Source: UBA1672 sp033851915 (GTDB lineage: Bacteria; Pseudomonadota; Alphaproteobacteria; Micavibrionales; Micavibrionaceae). From it: a stretch of DNA of 64,000 bases. How positions within the stretch are numbered: position 1 is the first letter of the stretch; every line of letters starts with the position of its first letter. The DNA is taken from the NCBI GenBank assembly GCA_033851915.1, contig JAWSVM010000001.1, forward strand, positions 744,001-808,000, read 5' to 3'. Both the position numbers and the translations under genes were made by a program. The notes beneath the pieces were generated by a model. It was not told the origin of the DNA, made no database searches, and saw only the letters and a program-made list of their open reading frames with translations. This document shows, piece after piece, positions 1 through 8,319 of the stretch.

Positions 1-375
1 GAGGCTGTCGTCAATAGTTTGAACAAGCAGTCCTTCGCCGTTGGTGGGCAACCGCTTATTACCAGTTTTACGCCGAAATGTTTGGCTGCGATTGATCGCT
101 TCTCTGAAGGCTCGCTTGATACGGGGCTTTTGATTCACACGCACTTATCTGATGATTGGGAAAGCGCTGCGAAAGAGGTTGATCCGGATTATATCCATCT
201 GTATGGCGGTGTTGTGAATGATGAACACTTGGCTGATAAATTTGGGCAAGCGGTGCGTGAGGCGGGATATCGTCTTAATGTTTATAAGGTGAATACCAAA
301 GAAGATGCGCAAGTGGCTATTGAGGCAGGTGCGGAAAGATTTACATCGGATGAACCGGAGATTTTACTAGGATAG
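1..375 (+). CDS. Glycerophosphodiester phosphodiesterase, C-terminal part (5' end outside window)
   Basis: The reading frame is open from base 1 and ends at TAG 373-375, so only about the last 124 residues are present. The fragment looks like the second half of a GDPD TIM barrel: strand-turn elements such as DTGLLIHTH and IHLYGGVVND, then GYRLNVYKVNTKEDAQVAIE followed by GAERFTSDEPEILLG. This matches the family's closing pattern (G-x-x-V-x-V-x-T-V-N, then G-V-D-x-x-x-T-D-x-P). The family hydrolyses glycerophosphodiesters to glycerol-3-phosphate and an alcohol. The catalytic N-terminal residues lie outside the window, so activity cannot be judged. The TTG at 19 is not a real start. Confidence 0.75.
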   Translation, partial: EAVVNSLNKQSFAVGGQPLITSFTPKCLAAIDRFSEGSLDTGLLIHTHLSDDWESAAKEVDPDYIHLYGGVVNDEHLADKFGQAVREAGYRLNVYKVNTKEDAQVAIEAGAERFTSDEPEILLG

Positions 376-422
376 GTTGGTTTTTAAGCCATGAAAAACG
401 TGGGCTATATTCTAAGTATATT

Positions 423-443
423 TATATGTCCATTATTCTGGAC
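423..443. repeat. Dyad-containing direct repeat, copy 1
   Basis: The core GTCCATTATTCTGGAC (428-443) is an inverted repeat GTCCA-N6-TGGAC. The same core recurs at 542-557, and the identity of the two copies extends to 21 bp (423-443 and 537-557). Their spacing is 114 bp. An exact repeated dyad suggests paired binding sites for a dimeric regulator, or a duplicated RNA hairpin. Confidence 0.6.
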
Positions 444-536
444 TTATGGATTGGTTATATGTTATATGTATTCGAAATCATATTAGAGTAAGAGAAATTG
501 AAAATCGTGAGACAGAACGAGATAAAGTTACAAGCA

Positions 537-557
537 TATATGTCCATTATTCTGGAC
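537..557. repeat. Dyad-containing direct repeat, copy 2
   Basis: This is the second exact copy of the 21-bp element, with the core GTCCATTATTCTGGAC at 542-557. It is followed by GGATGGAC, a partial echo of the right arm. It lies 120 bp upstream of the terminator at 677-703. Confidence 0.6.
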
Positions 558-676
558 GGATGGACGTATCTGAGTCTTTTCATATGCGCAGCCGCAAGGC
601 GAGGGCAAATCATGCTTTCGGTGTTTAATGGGCTGTGTTTGCCCTGTGTTTCACTAAAAATTATTGATCTATCCAG

Positions 677-703
677 AGTCCCGCATTTCGTGGGGCTTTT
701 TTT
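677..703 (+). terminator. Intrinsic terminator upstream of the GalU-like gene
   Basis: AGTCCCGC (677-684) pairs with GTGGGGCT (690-697) over 8 positions including two G-U pairs, with the loop ATTTC. A run of seven T follows (697-703). No coding gene ends nearby (GDPD stops 300 bp upstream), so it terminates either a long GDPD 3' UTR or a separate non-coding transcript, or it attenuates transcription into the gene at 764. Confidence 0.65.
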
Positions 704-763
704 ATGCATTCAACACTATAACGAAAATGATAACAGCCACTGCCAAGTGGTCGGGGAACAGCA

Positions 764-1720
764 ATGACAAAAGCAGAGCAGAACAATATAGTGACAAACG
801 AATTTAACGCATCAATTGATACAGTTATCATTCCTGTCGGGGGGTATGGAACACGCATGGGGGAGACAACTAAAGCAATTCCCAAGGCTTTCCTGCCTGT
901 CGGGGATAAGCCCCTTATTGTGCATGCGGTTGATGAAGCGATTGCATCGGGAATTCGTGCCGTTATCATTCCGTGTCGCCCTGAGGATAGAGAATTATTC
1001 GAAAAGCAATTCTATGGAAATGGTGATAGAGAGAAAATAATTTTGCAGAATGGTCGAAACCATCTTTTGGGAGGTAATACCAGTGGGACATCCGTAGAAA
1101 TTGTTCCTATCTATGATAAAGAAGGGCCAGCCTCCACGCTTGCGAAGCTTGTTAAGGAAAGGGATATAGGCGCGTTTGGTGTTATATTGCCCGATGATCT
1201 TATGGTTGATGATACACCTGTCTTAATGCAAATGATGGATAGCTTTGCAAAGACTGGTATGACAACCGTCGGGGCGCGTCTGGCTAGTCTTGATATTGAA
1301 AATCCCAATAATGTTACCTTTGTGAAAACGCGGATTCTGGATGATGGTACACATATAACAAACACGATCCAAATTAAACCCGGAAACGAATCGCCGATCT
1401 CCAGCAATGCGACATGCGGGCGGTATATCTTTGGCGATGATTTTGTGAAAGCTGTTGAGGATTGCGATAAGACAGGCTTAAAGGAGGTTTCCTTTAGTGC
1501 CATTATCAGGCATTACGCAAATGATGGCGGTGTTGGTGTTACGCCATTAAATGATGCAAAGTTTTATGATTGTGGTGATCCGGCTGGATATATGCGCGCG
1601 CAAGCGGCCTTTATGCCTGCGAATATCTTGATGGAAGCTTTTGCAAAGGTTGCCAATACGCAAGTGATTGTGCAGCTTGATCAGGATAAAAATCATGATA
1701 ATACACTCGATATGGGGTGA
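764..1720 (+). CDS. GalU-like sugar-1-phosphate nucleotidyltransferase
   Basis: This 318-residue protein resembles UTP-glucose-1-phosphate uridylyltransferase (UTP + glucose-1-P to UDP-glucose + PPi; cytoplasmic, envelope sugar supply). The nucleotide-binding signature VIIPVGGYGTRMGETTKAIP lies near residues 22-41, with the conserved Lys and a following KAFLPVGDKPL. GVILPDDLMVDDTPVL resembles the D-D metal site, and YDCGDPAGYMRA resembles the family's FDCG-x-x-x-G motif. The usual E-K-P is replaced by I-K-P-G, although the following SPISSNATCGRYIF aligns with the family SN-x-x-x-GRY. ATG 764 is used; the preceding GGGGA is only a modest ribosome binding site. It may prefer another sugar or nucleotide. 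Confidence 0.8.
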   Translation: MTKAEQNNIVTNEFNASIDTVIIPVGGYGTRMGETTKAIPKAFLPVGDKPLIVHAVDEAIASGIRAVIIPCRPEDRELFEKQFYGNGDREKIILQNGRNHLLGGNTSGTSVEIVPIYDKEGPASTLAKLVKERDIGAFGVILPDDLMVDDTPVLMQMMDSFAKTGMTTVGARLASLDIENPNNVTFVKTRILDDGTHITNTIQIKPGNESPISSNATCGRYIFGDDFVKAVEDCDKTGLKEVSFSAIIRHYANDGGVGVTPLNDAKFYDCGDPAGYMRAQAAFMPANILMEAFAKVANTQVIVQLDQDKNHDNTLDMG

Positions 1721-1735
1721 TTATTTGAGTAAATA

Positions 1736-1780
1736 TGCCTCAATTTTAAGGTTGCGGAAGTTACGTGAAATATTGAGGCA
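1736..1780 (+). other. 9-bp inverted repeat after the GalU-like gene
   Basis: TGCCTCAAT (1736-1744) is perfectly complementary to ATTGAGGCA (1772-1780), with a 27-nt loop. There is no T-run directly after it, so it is a weak terminator candidate, or an operator or RNA hairpin upstream of the gene at 1852. Confidence 0.4.
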
Positions 1781-1792
1781 ATATTATAGATT

Positions 1793-1821
1793 TTGTATAG
1801 TGCATTAATGCATGTTATACT
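1793..1821 (+). promoter_or_regulatory. Putative promoter with a 12-bp palindrome in the spacer
   Basis: TTGTAT (1793-1798), a 17-bp spacer and TATACT (1816-1821) form a sigma70-like promoter with a good -10 and a weak -35. The spacer contains the perfect palindrome TGCATTAATGCA (1801-1812), where an operator would block RNA polymerase. The start codon of the orphan gene lies 31 bp after the -10. Confidence 0.45.
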
Positions 1822-1851
1822 TCTTTTATAAAAATAAATACTTGGGTGATA

Positions 1852-3264
1852 ATGAGCGATGAAATTGTAGCGGATACGACAGATCCATCAGATCATGTCG
1901 ATGTTTCGGGGGGAGGCGATACCGACCCTCGTGTTGAGCGCGCCTATAGAAAAGGCCTTGAAATTGCGGAAGGTGTCGGGAAAAGAACGGCATCAGGCGA
2001 AGAATATACTGACCTCACGAGAAAAATTGATCCAATGATAAACGGTATGCTTAAGCGTGCGTTTAGAGAGGCTGGTTCCGATATTGGATATAATTCACGA
2101 ATCAATGGGAAGATGGTTAGTGCCAAAAATCAGGTTATTGATGCGCACCTTAAAAATTCTGATGCTCCGGCAGATATAGATACGAGGGCTGAGTTTGAGG
2201 CACGTATCAGATCCGGTGAAATTGATCGTCGGACTATAGCTAAGATTATTGATGCACGGCCTGAGCTTGAAGGGTTTTCCCTTGATGATGCGGTGAATCT
2301 GGTTAGTGATGGAGATGTCAGTCTGGAAATCAGGCAAAAATACCCTGATGCCAATTCGGAAATTCTGTTGGGTGTGGCGTATACCATGCTGGATAATAAC
2401 GAAGAAGCGTTGATGGCGGATCATGCGCGTTTCTATTTGGACCATAGGAGTATAGATTTTTCTGAAATGGCAGGGATTAATATTTTCTATGCTCTTGATG
2501 ATAATCAAACCTATAAAGATTGGGAAAGTGAAAAACGCGCGGAAATCACGCAACGCATCTCTGAATCTCATGAAATTATGGACGGTTTGAGCACTCTTCG
2601 CTCCGGTAACAATGTGAACAGCATGGAAGAAGTCGTAGAACAATATGATGTGCGCAGTGCCGTTGCGAAAGGTATCGCTGATATTTACTCTGAAGTGTAT
2701 GGTTTGGAAACATTTAGTGGAGATGATGTGAGTGTAAACCACAAATCTCTGGCCGATTTTAGAAGAGAGAATGTAAACGGTGCCGCATGGAGCACCCTCG
2801 AGGCAGGCATTAAGGGGGATGAGGCTGTGATGCTGTACCACAACCCGTTTCAACGTCTTATGGTGGGGCAAAACCCCGAAGATACGAATGAGGAGGCGCG
2901 CGCGGCTTTCTTAAGCACGGTTGTTGAGGAAATGCAGCATACGGCGGATAAGATCTATGGCGATAAGCTTGTGAACGGTGATCTCTCTGCTGATCATCCT
3001 GCATATGATCACAGTACGGTTATTCTATTGAATACGCTAAATTTTACGACACCTTCTATGGATCGTAAGGGTTATGAAATGCAACATATAGAGCGCACCG
3101 CGAAAGATGTTGCAGAACATGTGACAGCTGATGTTGTGCGGGTGTTGGAGACAACAGGCGTTCCTGAAAAACCCGAAGTCGCCGCTGAAACGACTGTGCC
3201 GGAAGCAATAGAAACGCTTGAAATCTCTGCTGTGGCCGCTCCGGTTGAAGCTCCAAAAATTTAA
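1852..3264 (+). CDS. Orphan protein with an EExxH (zincin-like?) motif
   Basis: This is a soluble 470-residue protein with no signal peptide or membrane segment and no recognised family. The frame opens at GTG 1846, but ATG 1852 (MSDEIVAD) is the more likely start. Most of it is charged and helix-rich. Near residues 356-372 is TVVEEMQHTADKIYGD, which looks like the zinc-protease helix HExxH-xx-D with the first His replaced by Glu. The last 40 residues are Pro/Ala/Glu/Thr-rich, like a flexible tail. Neighbours are unrelated and it appears to be transcribed alone. It could be a degenerate metallopeptidase, a non-enzymatic descendant or a secreted effector; the function is unknown. Confidence 0.6.
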   Translation: MSDEIVADTTDPSDHVDVSGGGDTDPRVERAYRKGLEIAEGVGKRTASGEEYTDLTRKIDPMINGMLKRAFREAGSDIGYNSRINGKMVSAKNQVIDAHLKNSDAPADIDTRAEFEARIRSGEIDRRTIAKIIDARPELEGFSLDDAVNLVSDGDVSLEIRQKYPDANSEILLGVAYTMLDNNEEALMADHARFYLDHRSIDFSEMAGINIFYALDDNQTYKDWESEKRAEITQRISESHEIMDGLSTLRSGNNVNSMEEVVEQYDVRSAVAKGIADIYSEVYGLETFSGDDVSVNHKSLADFRRENVNGAAWSTLEAGIKGDEAVMLYHNPFQRLMVGQNPEDTNEEARAAFLSTVVEEMQHTADKIYGDKLVNGDLSADHPAYDHSTVILLNTLNFTTPSMDRKGYEMQHIERTAKDVAEHVTADVVRVLETTGVPEKPEVAAETTVPEAIETLEISAVAAPVEAPKI

Positions 3265-3299
3265 GTTATAGTTATGATTTTGTGAATGTGGCGGCGGCG

Positions 3300-4154
3300 T
3301 TATTTTTTATCGTCTAATCCAACCAATTTACGGAATTTCGGATTCTTTCTCAGCGATTTAAAATCGTCCTCTTCACCTGCCATGTGAATATATTTTTCAT
3401 CTAGTTCTATAGCTCTTTTTAGAAGGCCTAGGGTTTCTGATATAGGCTTTTCCATTAGGGAATAGGCGCATGCTTTATTATAATAAGCATTGGCACTATT
3501 GGGATCAAGTTCAATGGCTTTATTTGAGTCTGTTATTGAGGCTTTATATTGTTTAAGGTGAATATGCACCGCGCTTCTGTTAATATAAATATTGGCACTA
3601 GTGGGATCAAGTTCAATGGCTTTGTCGAGGTGTGAGTGGGCTTCTTTGTATTTTTTTTCATCATATGCTCTATATGCTTGTGCTACATGATGATCGGTTT
3701 GAATCTGTTTATTTTGTTCTTCAATTTGTTTTTCTTGTTTTTCTTGTTCGGCAAGAAGGTTTTGATATTCTTCTCTTAATGGTGCGACTGCTGTCTCTAT
3801 CGCCGATTTTGTTGCTGTTGCTACATTTTTATCAACATTGCGTTGTATCATTTTTAGAATCTGAGGATAGCCGATCCATCCAAATACCCCACCGGCAAGT
3901 AGAATGAAGAATGCAACAACGCCAAGGATTAAATCTATTGTATGTAAGTGATTACTATACATCTGGTTCATATCGGCGACGCTGACTCCGATGGTGGGGG
4001 TGGTTTTGGTTTGTGCGTTTATGTCCGCTAGTTGTTTTTCCAGCTGTTCGATACGGTATTCTTGAATCGTATAGTGTGCATTTGCCGCGGGCGTTGTGCT
4101 CTGCGTGTTTGGCGTTGTTTCGGAATGTGTCGATGTCTTGTCCATGATTTGCAT
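3300..4154 (-). CDS. Membrane-anchored TPR protein
   Basis: This 284-residue protein has a Thr/Ser-rich N-terminus (1-60), one transmembrane helix (about 73-96, ending in GGVFGWIGYP), a Gln/Glu/Lys-rich coiled coil (about 102-155) and about three tetratricopeptide repeats (156-257; AYRAYDEKKYKEAHSHLDKA and two AIELDP-x-S-AN caps). The end, FKSLRKNPKFRKLVG, is typical of TPR proteins. TPRs mediate protein-protein contacts, so this is probably an inner-membrane scaffold. Start codons at 4154 and 4145 (MDKTST) are both possible; neither has a clear Shine-Dalgarno site. It is convergent with the preceding gene. Specific partner unknown. Confidence 0.75.
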   Translation of the reverse strand: MQIMDKTSTHSETTPNTQSTTPAANAHYTIQEYRIEQLEKQLADINAQTKTTPTIGVSVADMNQMYSNHLHTIDLILGVVAFFILLAGGVFGWIGYPQILKMIQRNVDKNVATATKSAIETAVAPLREEYQNLLAEQEKQEKQIEEQNKQIQTDHHVAQAYRAYDEKKYKEAHSHLDKAIELDPTSANIYINRSAVHIHLKQYKASITDSNKAIELDPNSANAYYNKACAYSLMEKPISETLGLLKRAIELDEKYIHMAGEEDDFKSLRKNPKFRKLVGLDDKK

Positions 4155-4209
4155 ATATTAACCATAAATATGTTGAAGTGTCTATGTTAAGTCATAGAGG
4201 TGTATCTTC

Positions 4210-4656
4210 TCACCCTCTCTGCGCGATGAATTTATCCAGTGCGTTGGCGAAGTTTTGGCGCTCTTTCTGGCCGAAGCTTTTGGGGCCACCGGTTTCAACG
4301 CCGCTGCCGCGCAAGTTATCCATGAAATCACGCATATTCAGGATTTCCCCGATATTATTGCTGTCATAGATACTGCCCCTCGGGTCTAGAGCGATGGCGC
4401 CTTTTTTAACCACGCGCGCGGCGAGCGGTATATCTGCAGTGATTACCAAATCCTCGGGGGTGCATTGCAGGGCGATTTCATCATCGGCAATGTCCGGCCC
4501 TTCGCCAACCTGTATCATCTCGATATACTCGGAGTGCGGTATATGTAGCCGTTGATTAGCCACCAGAATGACAGATATTTTCGTGCGCTCCGCCACGCGA
4601 AACAGGATATCTTTAATTACCTTGGGGCAGGCATCTGCATCAACCCATATCTTCAT
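4210..4656 (-). CDS. YaiI/YqxD family protein (UPF0178, DUF188)
   Basis: The 148-residue length is typical of the family. The N-terminus MKIWVDADACPKVIKD carries the family hallmark D-A-D-A-C-P (6-11), followed by DLVITADIPLAARVVKKGA and LDPRGSIYDSNNI, and it ends with a G-P-K-x-F segment. The fold is PIN-like with conserved acidic residues, but the biochemical role is not established. The start has a good ribosome binding site (AGGAAG about 8 bp upstream). Confidence 0.93.
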   Translation of the reverse strand: MKIWVDADACPKVIKDILFRVAERTKISVILVANQRLHIPHSEYIEMIQVGEGPDIADDEIALQCTPEDLVITADIPLAARVVKKGAIALDPRGSIYDSNNIGEILNMRDFMDNLRGSGVETGGPKSFGQKERQNFANALDKFIAQRG

Positions 4657-4827
4657 TTGTTGCTTCCTTTTACTGTTGCAGTGCGTTACTGCTCTCCTAA
4701 AATAGTGAAACTATTCGTCGTTGTTTGTGCCTGCTGCAACAGCAAAATAAAACAACAACATTTCTTTCGCGTTCTCAGCATAATACGTTTATAAGTGCAT
4801 TCATAAACCAGAATATTGGAAAATTAC

Positions 4828-6003
4828 ATGATTTTAGACAAATTCCCGACGGCAGATGCATTTTATAAGACGTATTGGGGTAAAAAGCCCTTTATTGTCC
4901 GTAATTTTGTTGATTCTGCCTTAATGGAGACCTTTGTTGATGGTGATACCATGGCGGGGTTGGCGTTGGAGGAGGATATTAAGTCTCGCATTGTGACCAA
5001 TGATTCGTCGGGGCAGCAATGGGAGTGTGAGCATGGCCCCTTTGACGAGAGCCGTTTTTCGGAGCTGGGGGAGCGTGATTGGAGTTTGCTTGTTCAAAAT
5101 GTTGAGCAATATCACACGGAGACCGCCAAGTTGTTAGAGAATTTCCATTTTTCTCCGCGTTGGTTGTTGGATGATATTATGGTGAGCTATTCCGCGCCGG
5201 GGGGCAGTGTGGGTCCGCATACGGATAGTTACCACACTTTTCTCATTCAGGGCATAGGCGTGCGTAAATGGAAGCTAAGCGCTGATCCTGTGATGGATAA
5301 GAACTATATTGAAGGCATGGATATCAAGGTTCTTAAAAACGGATTTGAGGGTGAAGAGTTTGAGGTGCGTATGGGCGATGTGATTTATATCCCGCCCCAT
5401 TTCGGGCATGAGGGTGTGACGCTGGAAACTGCAATGACATTTTCCGTTGGTTTTCTGGGGCCGAAAATGTCGGAAATGATGGCTGAATATGCAGCCTATT
5501 TGGAGGAAGAAGAGTCCCGTGATAAACGATATATTGGTGCAGAAATGGGCGCGGATAGCGGTGCATTCTCTATATCACCGCAAGAACAAAATACGATACG
5601 TAACGATTTAATTGGTGCGCTTCAATCAGATGATTTTTCCCTGTGGATGGCGCAATATTTCTCTACGCCGACTTATACGGATATTGAAAATATAGAACTG
5701 TGTGATGAACCGCTTGAAGAGGCAGATGTTCTGGATGCTTTGCAAAAGGGTGGAGTGCTGCATAGGCCTGAGCATATAAAGCTCTCTATCACCACCGCGT
5801 CTGACGGGGCGCTTAATCTGGCGGTGTATGGTGAGGTGATTTCAAGTGCGCCCGCGCATAAAGCTCTGATCGAAACGCTTAATCGTAACGAGATTATATC
5901 TATAAAAACCCTTGATGATTTGGGTGAGAAAAATGCAGTTATCACATTGATAACACAGCTTTATAATCTGAATGTGTTGTCTTTTTTAGATTGTGAAGAC
6001 TGA
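4828..6003 (+). CDS. RoxA/YcfD-type JmjC/cupin 2-oxoglutarate oxygenase
   Basis: This 391-residue protein is related to the ribosomal oxygenase that hydroxylates an arginine of ribosomal protein L16 using Fe(II), O2 and 2-oxoglutarate. The metal triad is visible: H131-T-D133 in GPHTDSYHTF and His194 in IPPHFGHEG, with 61 residues between Asp and the distal His. The fold start GKKPFIVRNF and the repeat-like acidic C-terminal half fit the family's dimerisation and winged-helix parts. ATG 4828 is preferred over the upstream in-frame TTG 4816 because of the GGAAA site just before it. Substrate assignment is by family only. Confidence 0.85.
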   Translation: MILDKFPTADAFYKTYWGKKPFIVRNFVDSALMETFVDGDTMAGLALEEDIKSRIVTNDSSGQQWECEHGPFDESRFSELGERDWSLLVQNVEQYHTETAKLLENFHFSPRWLLDDIMVSYSAPGGSVGPHTDSYHTFLIQGIGVRKWKLSADPVMDKNYIEGMDIKVLKNGFEGEEFEVRMGDVIYIPPHFGHEGVTLETAMTFSVGFLGPKMSEMMAEYAAYLEEEESRDKRYIGAEMGADSGAFSISPQEQNTIRNDLIGALQSDDFSLWMAQYFSTPTYTDIENIELCDEPLEEADVLDALQKGGVLHRPEHIKLSITTASDGALNLAVYGEVISSAPAHKALIETLNRNEIISIKTLDDLGEKNAVITLITQLYNLNVLSFLDCED

Positions 6004-6006
6004 ACG

Positions 6007-8319
6007 CTAATCCGAAACCTCTACAGTGATTTGAGACGGGGGATAGCAGGTATCTTCCTGACAGGCCTGCACTTGTATCAGGGCGCGTATTTTTGAGGTC
6101 TCTATCGTTTGCTCAGAGTTTATGACAGCGTTTATTTCGATTGTATCTTTGTAAATGTTGATCGCGCCTAGCGATGTTCTCATGGCGTGTGCTTTTGGGT
6201 AATCGACTTGCACGGTCGATTTTTGTTCGCTTTGAATATCAACCACAGTCGGGATTAGAAAGTCGAGGCTGGCAGGGTTTGCATTCAGGTGCCAGCCATC
6301 GTCGATCTTGATGGTTACTGTGATGGATTTATGTGTGTCGGTGGATTGCTTCTGTATGATTTGCGCCTGCACATTAACCTTGTTTTTTGATTCTATAGAG
6401 GGAGGCGCATCACTCGCTGTTGATGGTTTTGGCTTTGCCGTAGCCATCTTAGGGTTTTCCATACGCATCATTGCGTGGATCATGTGGCTGTATATGGTTG
6501 GATTGTTGATGATATCTTGTCCGAAGGCGCTGACAATGTCGGTTAGTTTATCTTTCCAAATTTGTTCGTTGGTGGCTGCATATAAATCAACGAATGCATG
6601 TGCCATAACCGGATTTCCGGGGGGCAGGGAGCCGGCATCATGGCCGGTTTTAAGGCGGATGAGCAGAGAATCTGAATCATCACTCATAAAATATGCGCCG
6701 GAGTTTTTGTCTAGCAGGTAGTGATCGGCGGTTTCTATGAGTTTTATGGCTTCGGCTTTGTATAGTTCATTCCCTGTTTCGCGGTATAGAGCCATTAATC
6801 CCCGTGCCAGCCATGCATAATCCTCAAGAAAGGCATTTTGATGTGGTTGCCCATTCATATAAATGCGGTAGAGGCGCCCGTCTTCTTGTTTCATATTGGT
6901 GAGAATAAACTGTGCGGCTTTCTCGGCGCGTTTCAGATAAGCGGGATTGTTCAAAACACGCGCTGATTCTGCCAACGCATAAATCATCATGCCGTTCCAT
7001 GCGCTAAGTATTTTATCATCGCGCAATGGTGCTTCGCGTTTTTGGCGCACGGAGAGGAGCTTTGCAAAAATATGATCCAGTGTTTCCGGTGCGGCTTCAC
7101 TGGATAAATCTTTGCTGCGGTAAAGCACGTCACCGTCAGGATGTTTATGCCCTGAAAAATGAGGTGGGTTTTGTGTTTTGTAGGCGGATATTAAGGAGTC
7201 ATACTCATTTTCCGCTAAGACTTTTTGTAATTCGGTTTCATTCCAAACGTAATAAGCGCCCTCAACGGCGTTGGTCTCTGCGTCTTGTGCGCTGTAAAAT
7301 GCGCCACCTTTATCTGTCATGTCACGCGCGATATAATTCAGCAAGCGGGTGAGGGCGTGTTTATAGCGCGGCGCGTTCGTTTCTTCATAAAGCTGCGCCA
7401 AGACCAGCGCCATTAGGGCTTGGTTATAAAGCATCTTCTCGAAATGCGGGATGCGCCATTGGGCGTCAGTGGCATATCGATGAAATCCGCCACCTATATG
7501 ATCGTGAATGCCACCGCGCAGCATATTATTGACGGTGTTCTTCACCATCTCTAGGGCTTGTGGGGTTTTGGTATTACGCGCATGATCCAGCAAAAATAAC
7601 ATCCCTGTTTCCTGTGGGAATTTCATGCCTGTGCCAAAGCCGCCATTGCGATTATCATAGGCACGTGTCTTTGCTGCATAGATTTTCTGCGCGAGGTTTT
7701 CTGCAGGTAGGCTGGCCAATAAAGGTTGTTTGCCCGATAAAGCATTTCGTAGGGCGTTCGTTACTTTATTGGCTTGGGCATCAATTTGTGGACGGTTGTT
7801 TTTCCATGTATCGGATGTTTTAAGCATCATCTCTATCCAACGCTTTTTGGGCAGATAGGTAACCGCGGCAAATGGTTTTAGATCGTGGGTTAAAACTAAA
7901 TTATTCGGCCAACCGCCGCGGCCTGTTATAAGCTGTGTTGCGGTCATATATATTTCATCAATGTCGGGACGCACTTCGCGGTCGATTTTGATATTGATAA
8001 AATGCTCATTCATAATTTTTGCTGCGTCGTCTTGTGTGAAGACTTCGCGTTCTAAGACGTGACACCAGTAACAGGTGGAATATCCGATACTGATTAGGAT
8101 GGGCTTATTTTCGCGGCGTGCTTTTTCCAGTGCTTCCGCCCCCCATGGATACCAGTCTACAGGGTTATGTGCATGTTGCTGCAAATAGGGGCTGAAGGTG
8201 TCTATAAGATGATTGGTATTTTCAGAAGGTGTCTCTGCCACAGCGGGGCTGATCGCGAACAATGCCACGAGAATCATATATATGGTTTTCCGAAGATAGT
8301 TATTTATTGCACGTGTCAT
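6007..8319 (-). CDS. Secreted thioredoxin-like DUF255 (YyaL) protein with C-terminal DsbD-like domain
   Basis: This 770-residue protein has a signal peptide (about 1-29, ending SPAVAET). A DUF255/Thioredox_7 domain follows, with ISIGYSTCYWCHVLE and the redox pair C83-x-x-C86. Next is a long alpha/alpha-barrel region (HFEKMLYNQALMALVLAQLY, LSAWNGMMIYALAESARV) as in YyaL/SPATA20 proteins. The last about 120 residues (DDGWHLNANPASLDFLIPTV ... ACQEDTCYPPSQ) look like the DsbD alpha domain, including its paired cysteines. The fusion and the signal peptide suggest periplasmic thiol-disulfide work or sugar or protein quality control. It is convergent with the oxygenase gene, 3 bp apart. Confidence 0.85.
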   Translation of the reverse strand: MTRAINNYLRKTIYMILVALFAISPAVAETPSENTNHLIDTFSPYLQQHAHNPVDWYPWGAEALEKARRENKPILISIGYSTCYWCHVLEREVFTQDDAAKIMNEHFINIKIDREVRPDIDEIYMTATQLITGRGGWPNNLVLTHDLKPFAAVTYLPKKRWIEMMLKTSDTWKNNRPQIDAQANKVTNALRNALSGKQPLLASLPAENLAQKIYAAKTRAYDNRNGGFGTGMKFPQETGMLFLLDHARNTKTPQALEMVKNTVNNMLRGGIHDHIGGGFHRYATDAQWRIPHFEKMLYNQALMALVLAQLYEETNAPRYKHALTRLLNYIARDMTDKGGAFYSAQDAETNAVEGAYYVWNETELQKVLAENEYDSLISAYKTQNPPHFSGHKHPDGDVLYRSKDLSSEAAPETLDHIFAKLLSVRQKREAPLRDDKILSAWNGMMIYALAESARVLNNPAYLKRAEKAAQFILTNMKQEDGRLYRIYMNGQPHQNAFLEDYAWLARGLMALYRETGNELYKAEAIKLIETADHYLLDKNSGAYFMSDDSDSLLIRLKTGHDAGSLPPGNPVMAHAFVDLYAATNEQIWKDKLTDIVSAFGQDIINNPTIYSHMIHAMMRMENPKMATAKPKPSTASDAPPSIESKNKVNVQAQIIQKQSTDTHKSITVTIKIDDGWHLNANPASLDFLIPTVVDIQSEQKSTVQVDYPKAHAMRTSLGAINIYKDTIEINAVINSEQTIETSKIRALIQVQACQEDTCYPPSQITVEVSD

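Larger units (their letters stand above)
376..763. other. Intergenic region with a repeated dyad and a terminator; possible small RNA
   Basis: This 388-bp AT-rich gap has no ORF with a convincing ribosome binding site or family resemblance. It holds two identical 16-bp dyads (428-443 and 542-557), an 8-bp inverted repeat AGGGCAAA/TTTGCCCT (602-609 and 638-645) and an intrinsic terminator at 677-703. The terminator sits 60 bp before the next start codon. That arrangement fits a short untranslated RNA or a leader that ends before the GalU-like gene, but no promoter was identified with confidence. Confidence 0.4.

Noticed and set aside
446..767. Overlapping short ORFs in the 376-763 gap on both strands
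   Set aside because: No ribosome binding site and no family-like sequence; they cross the repeated dyad and the terminator.
2095..2871. Long minus-strand ORF (258 codons) opposite the orphan gene at 1852
   Set aside because: It is the antisense shadow of the plus-strand gene; the translation is rich in His, Ile and Phe without protein-like pattern.
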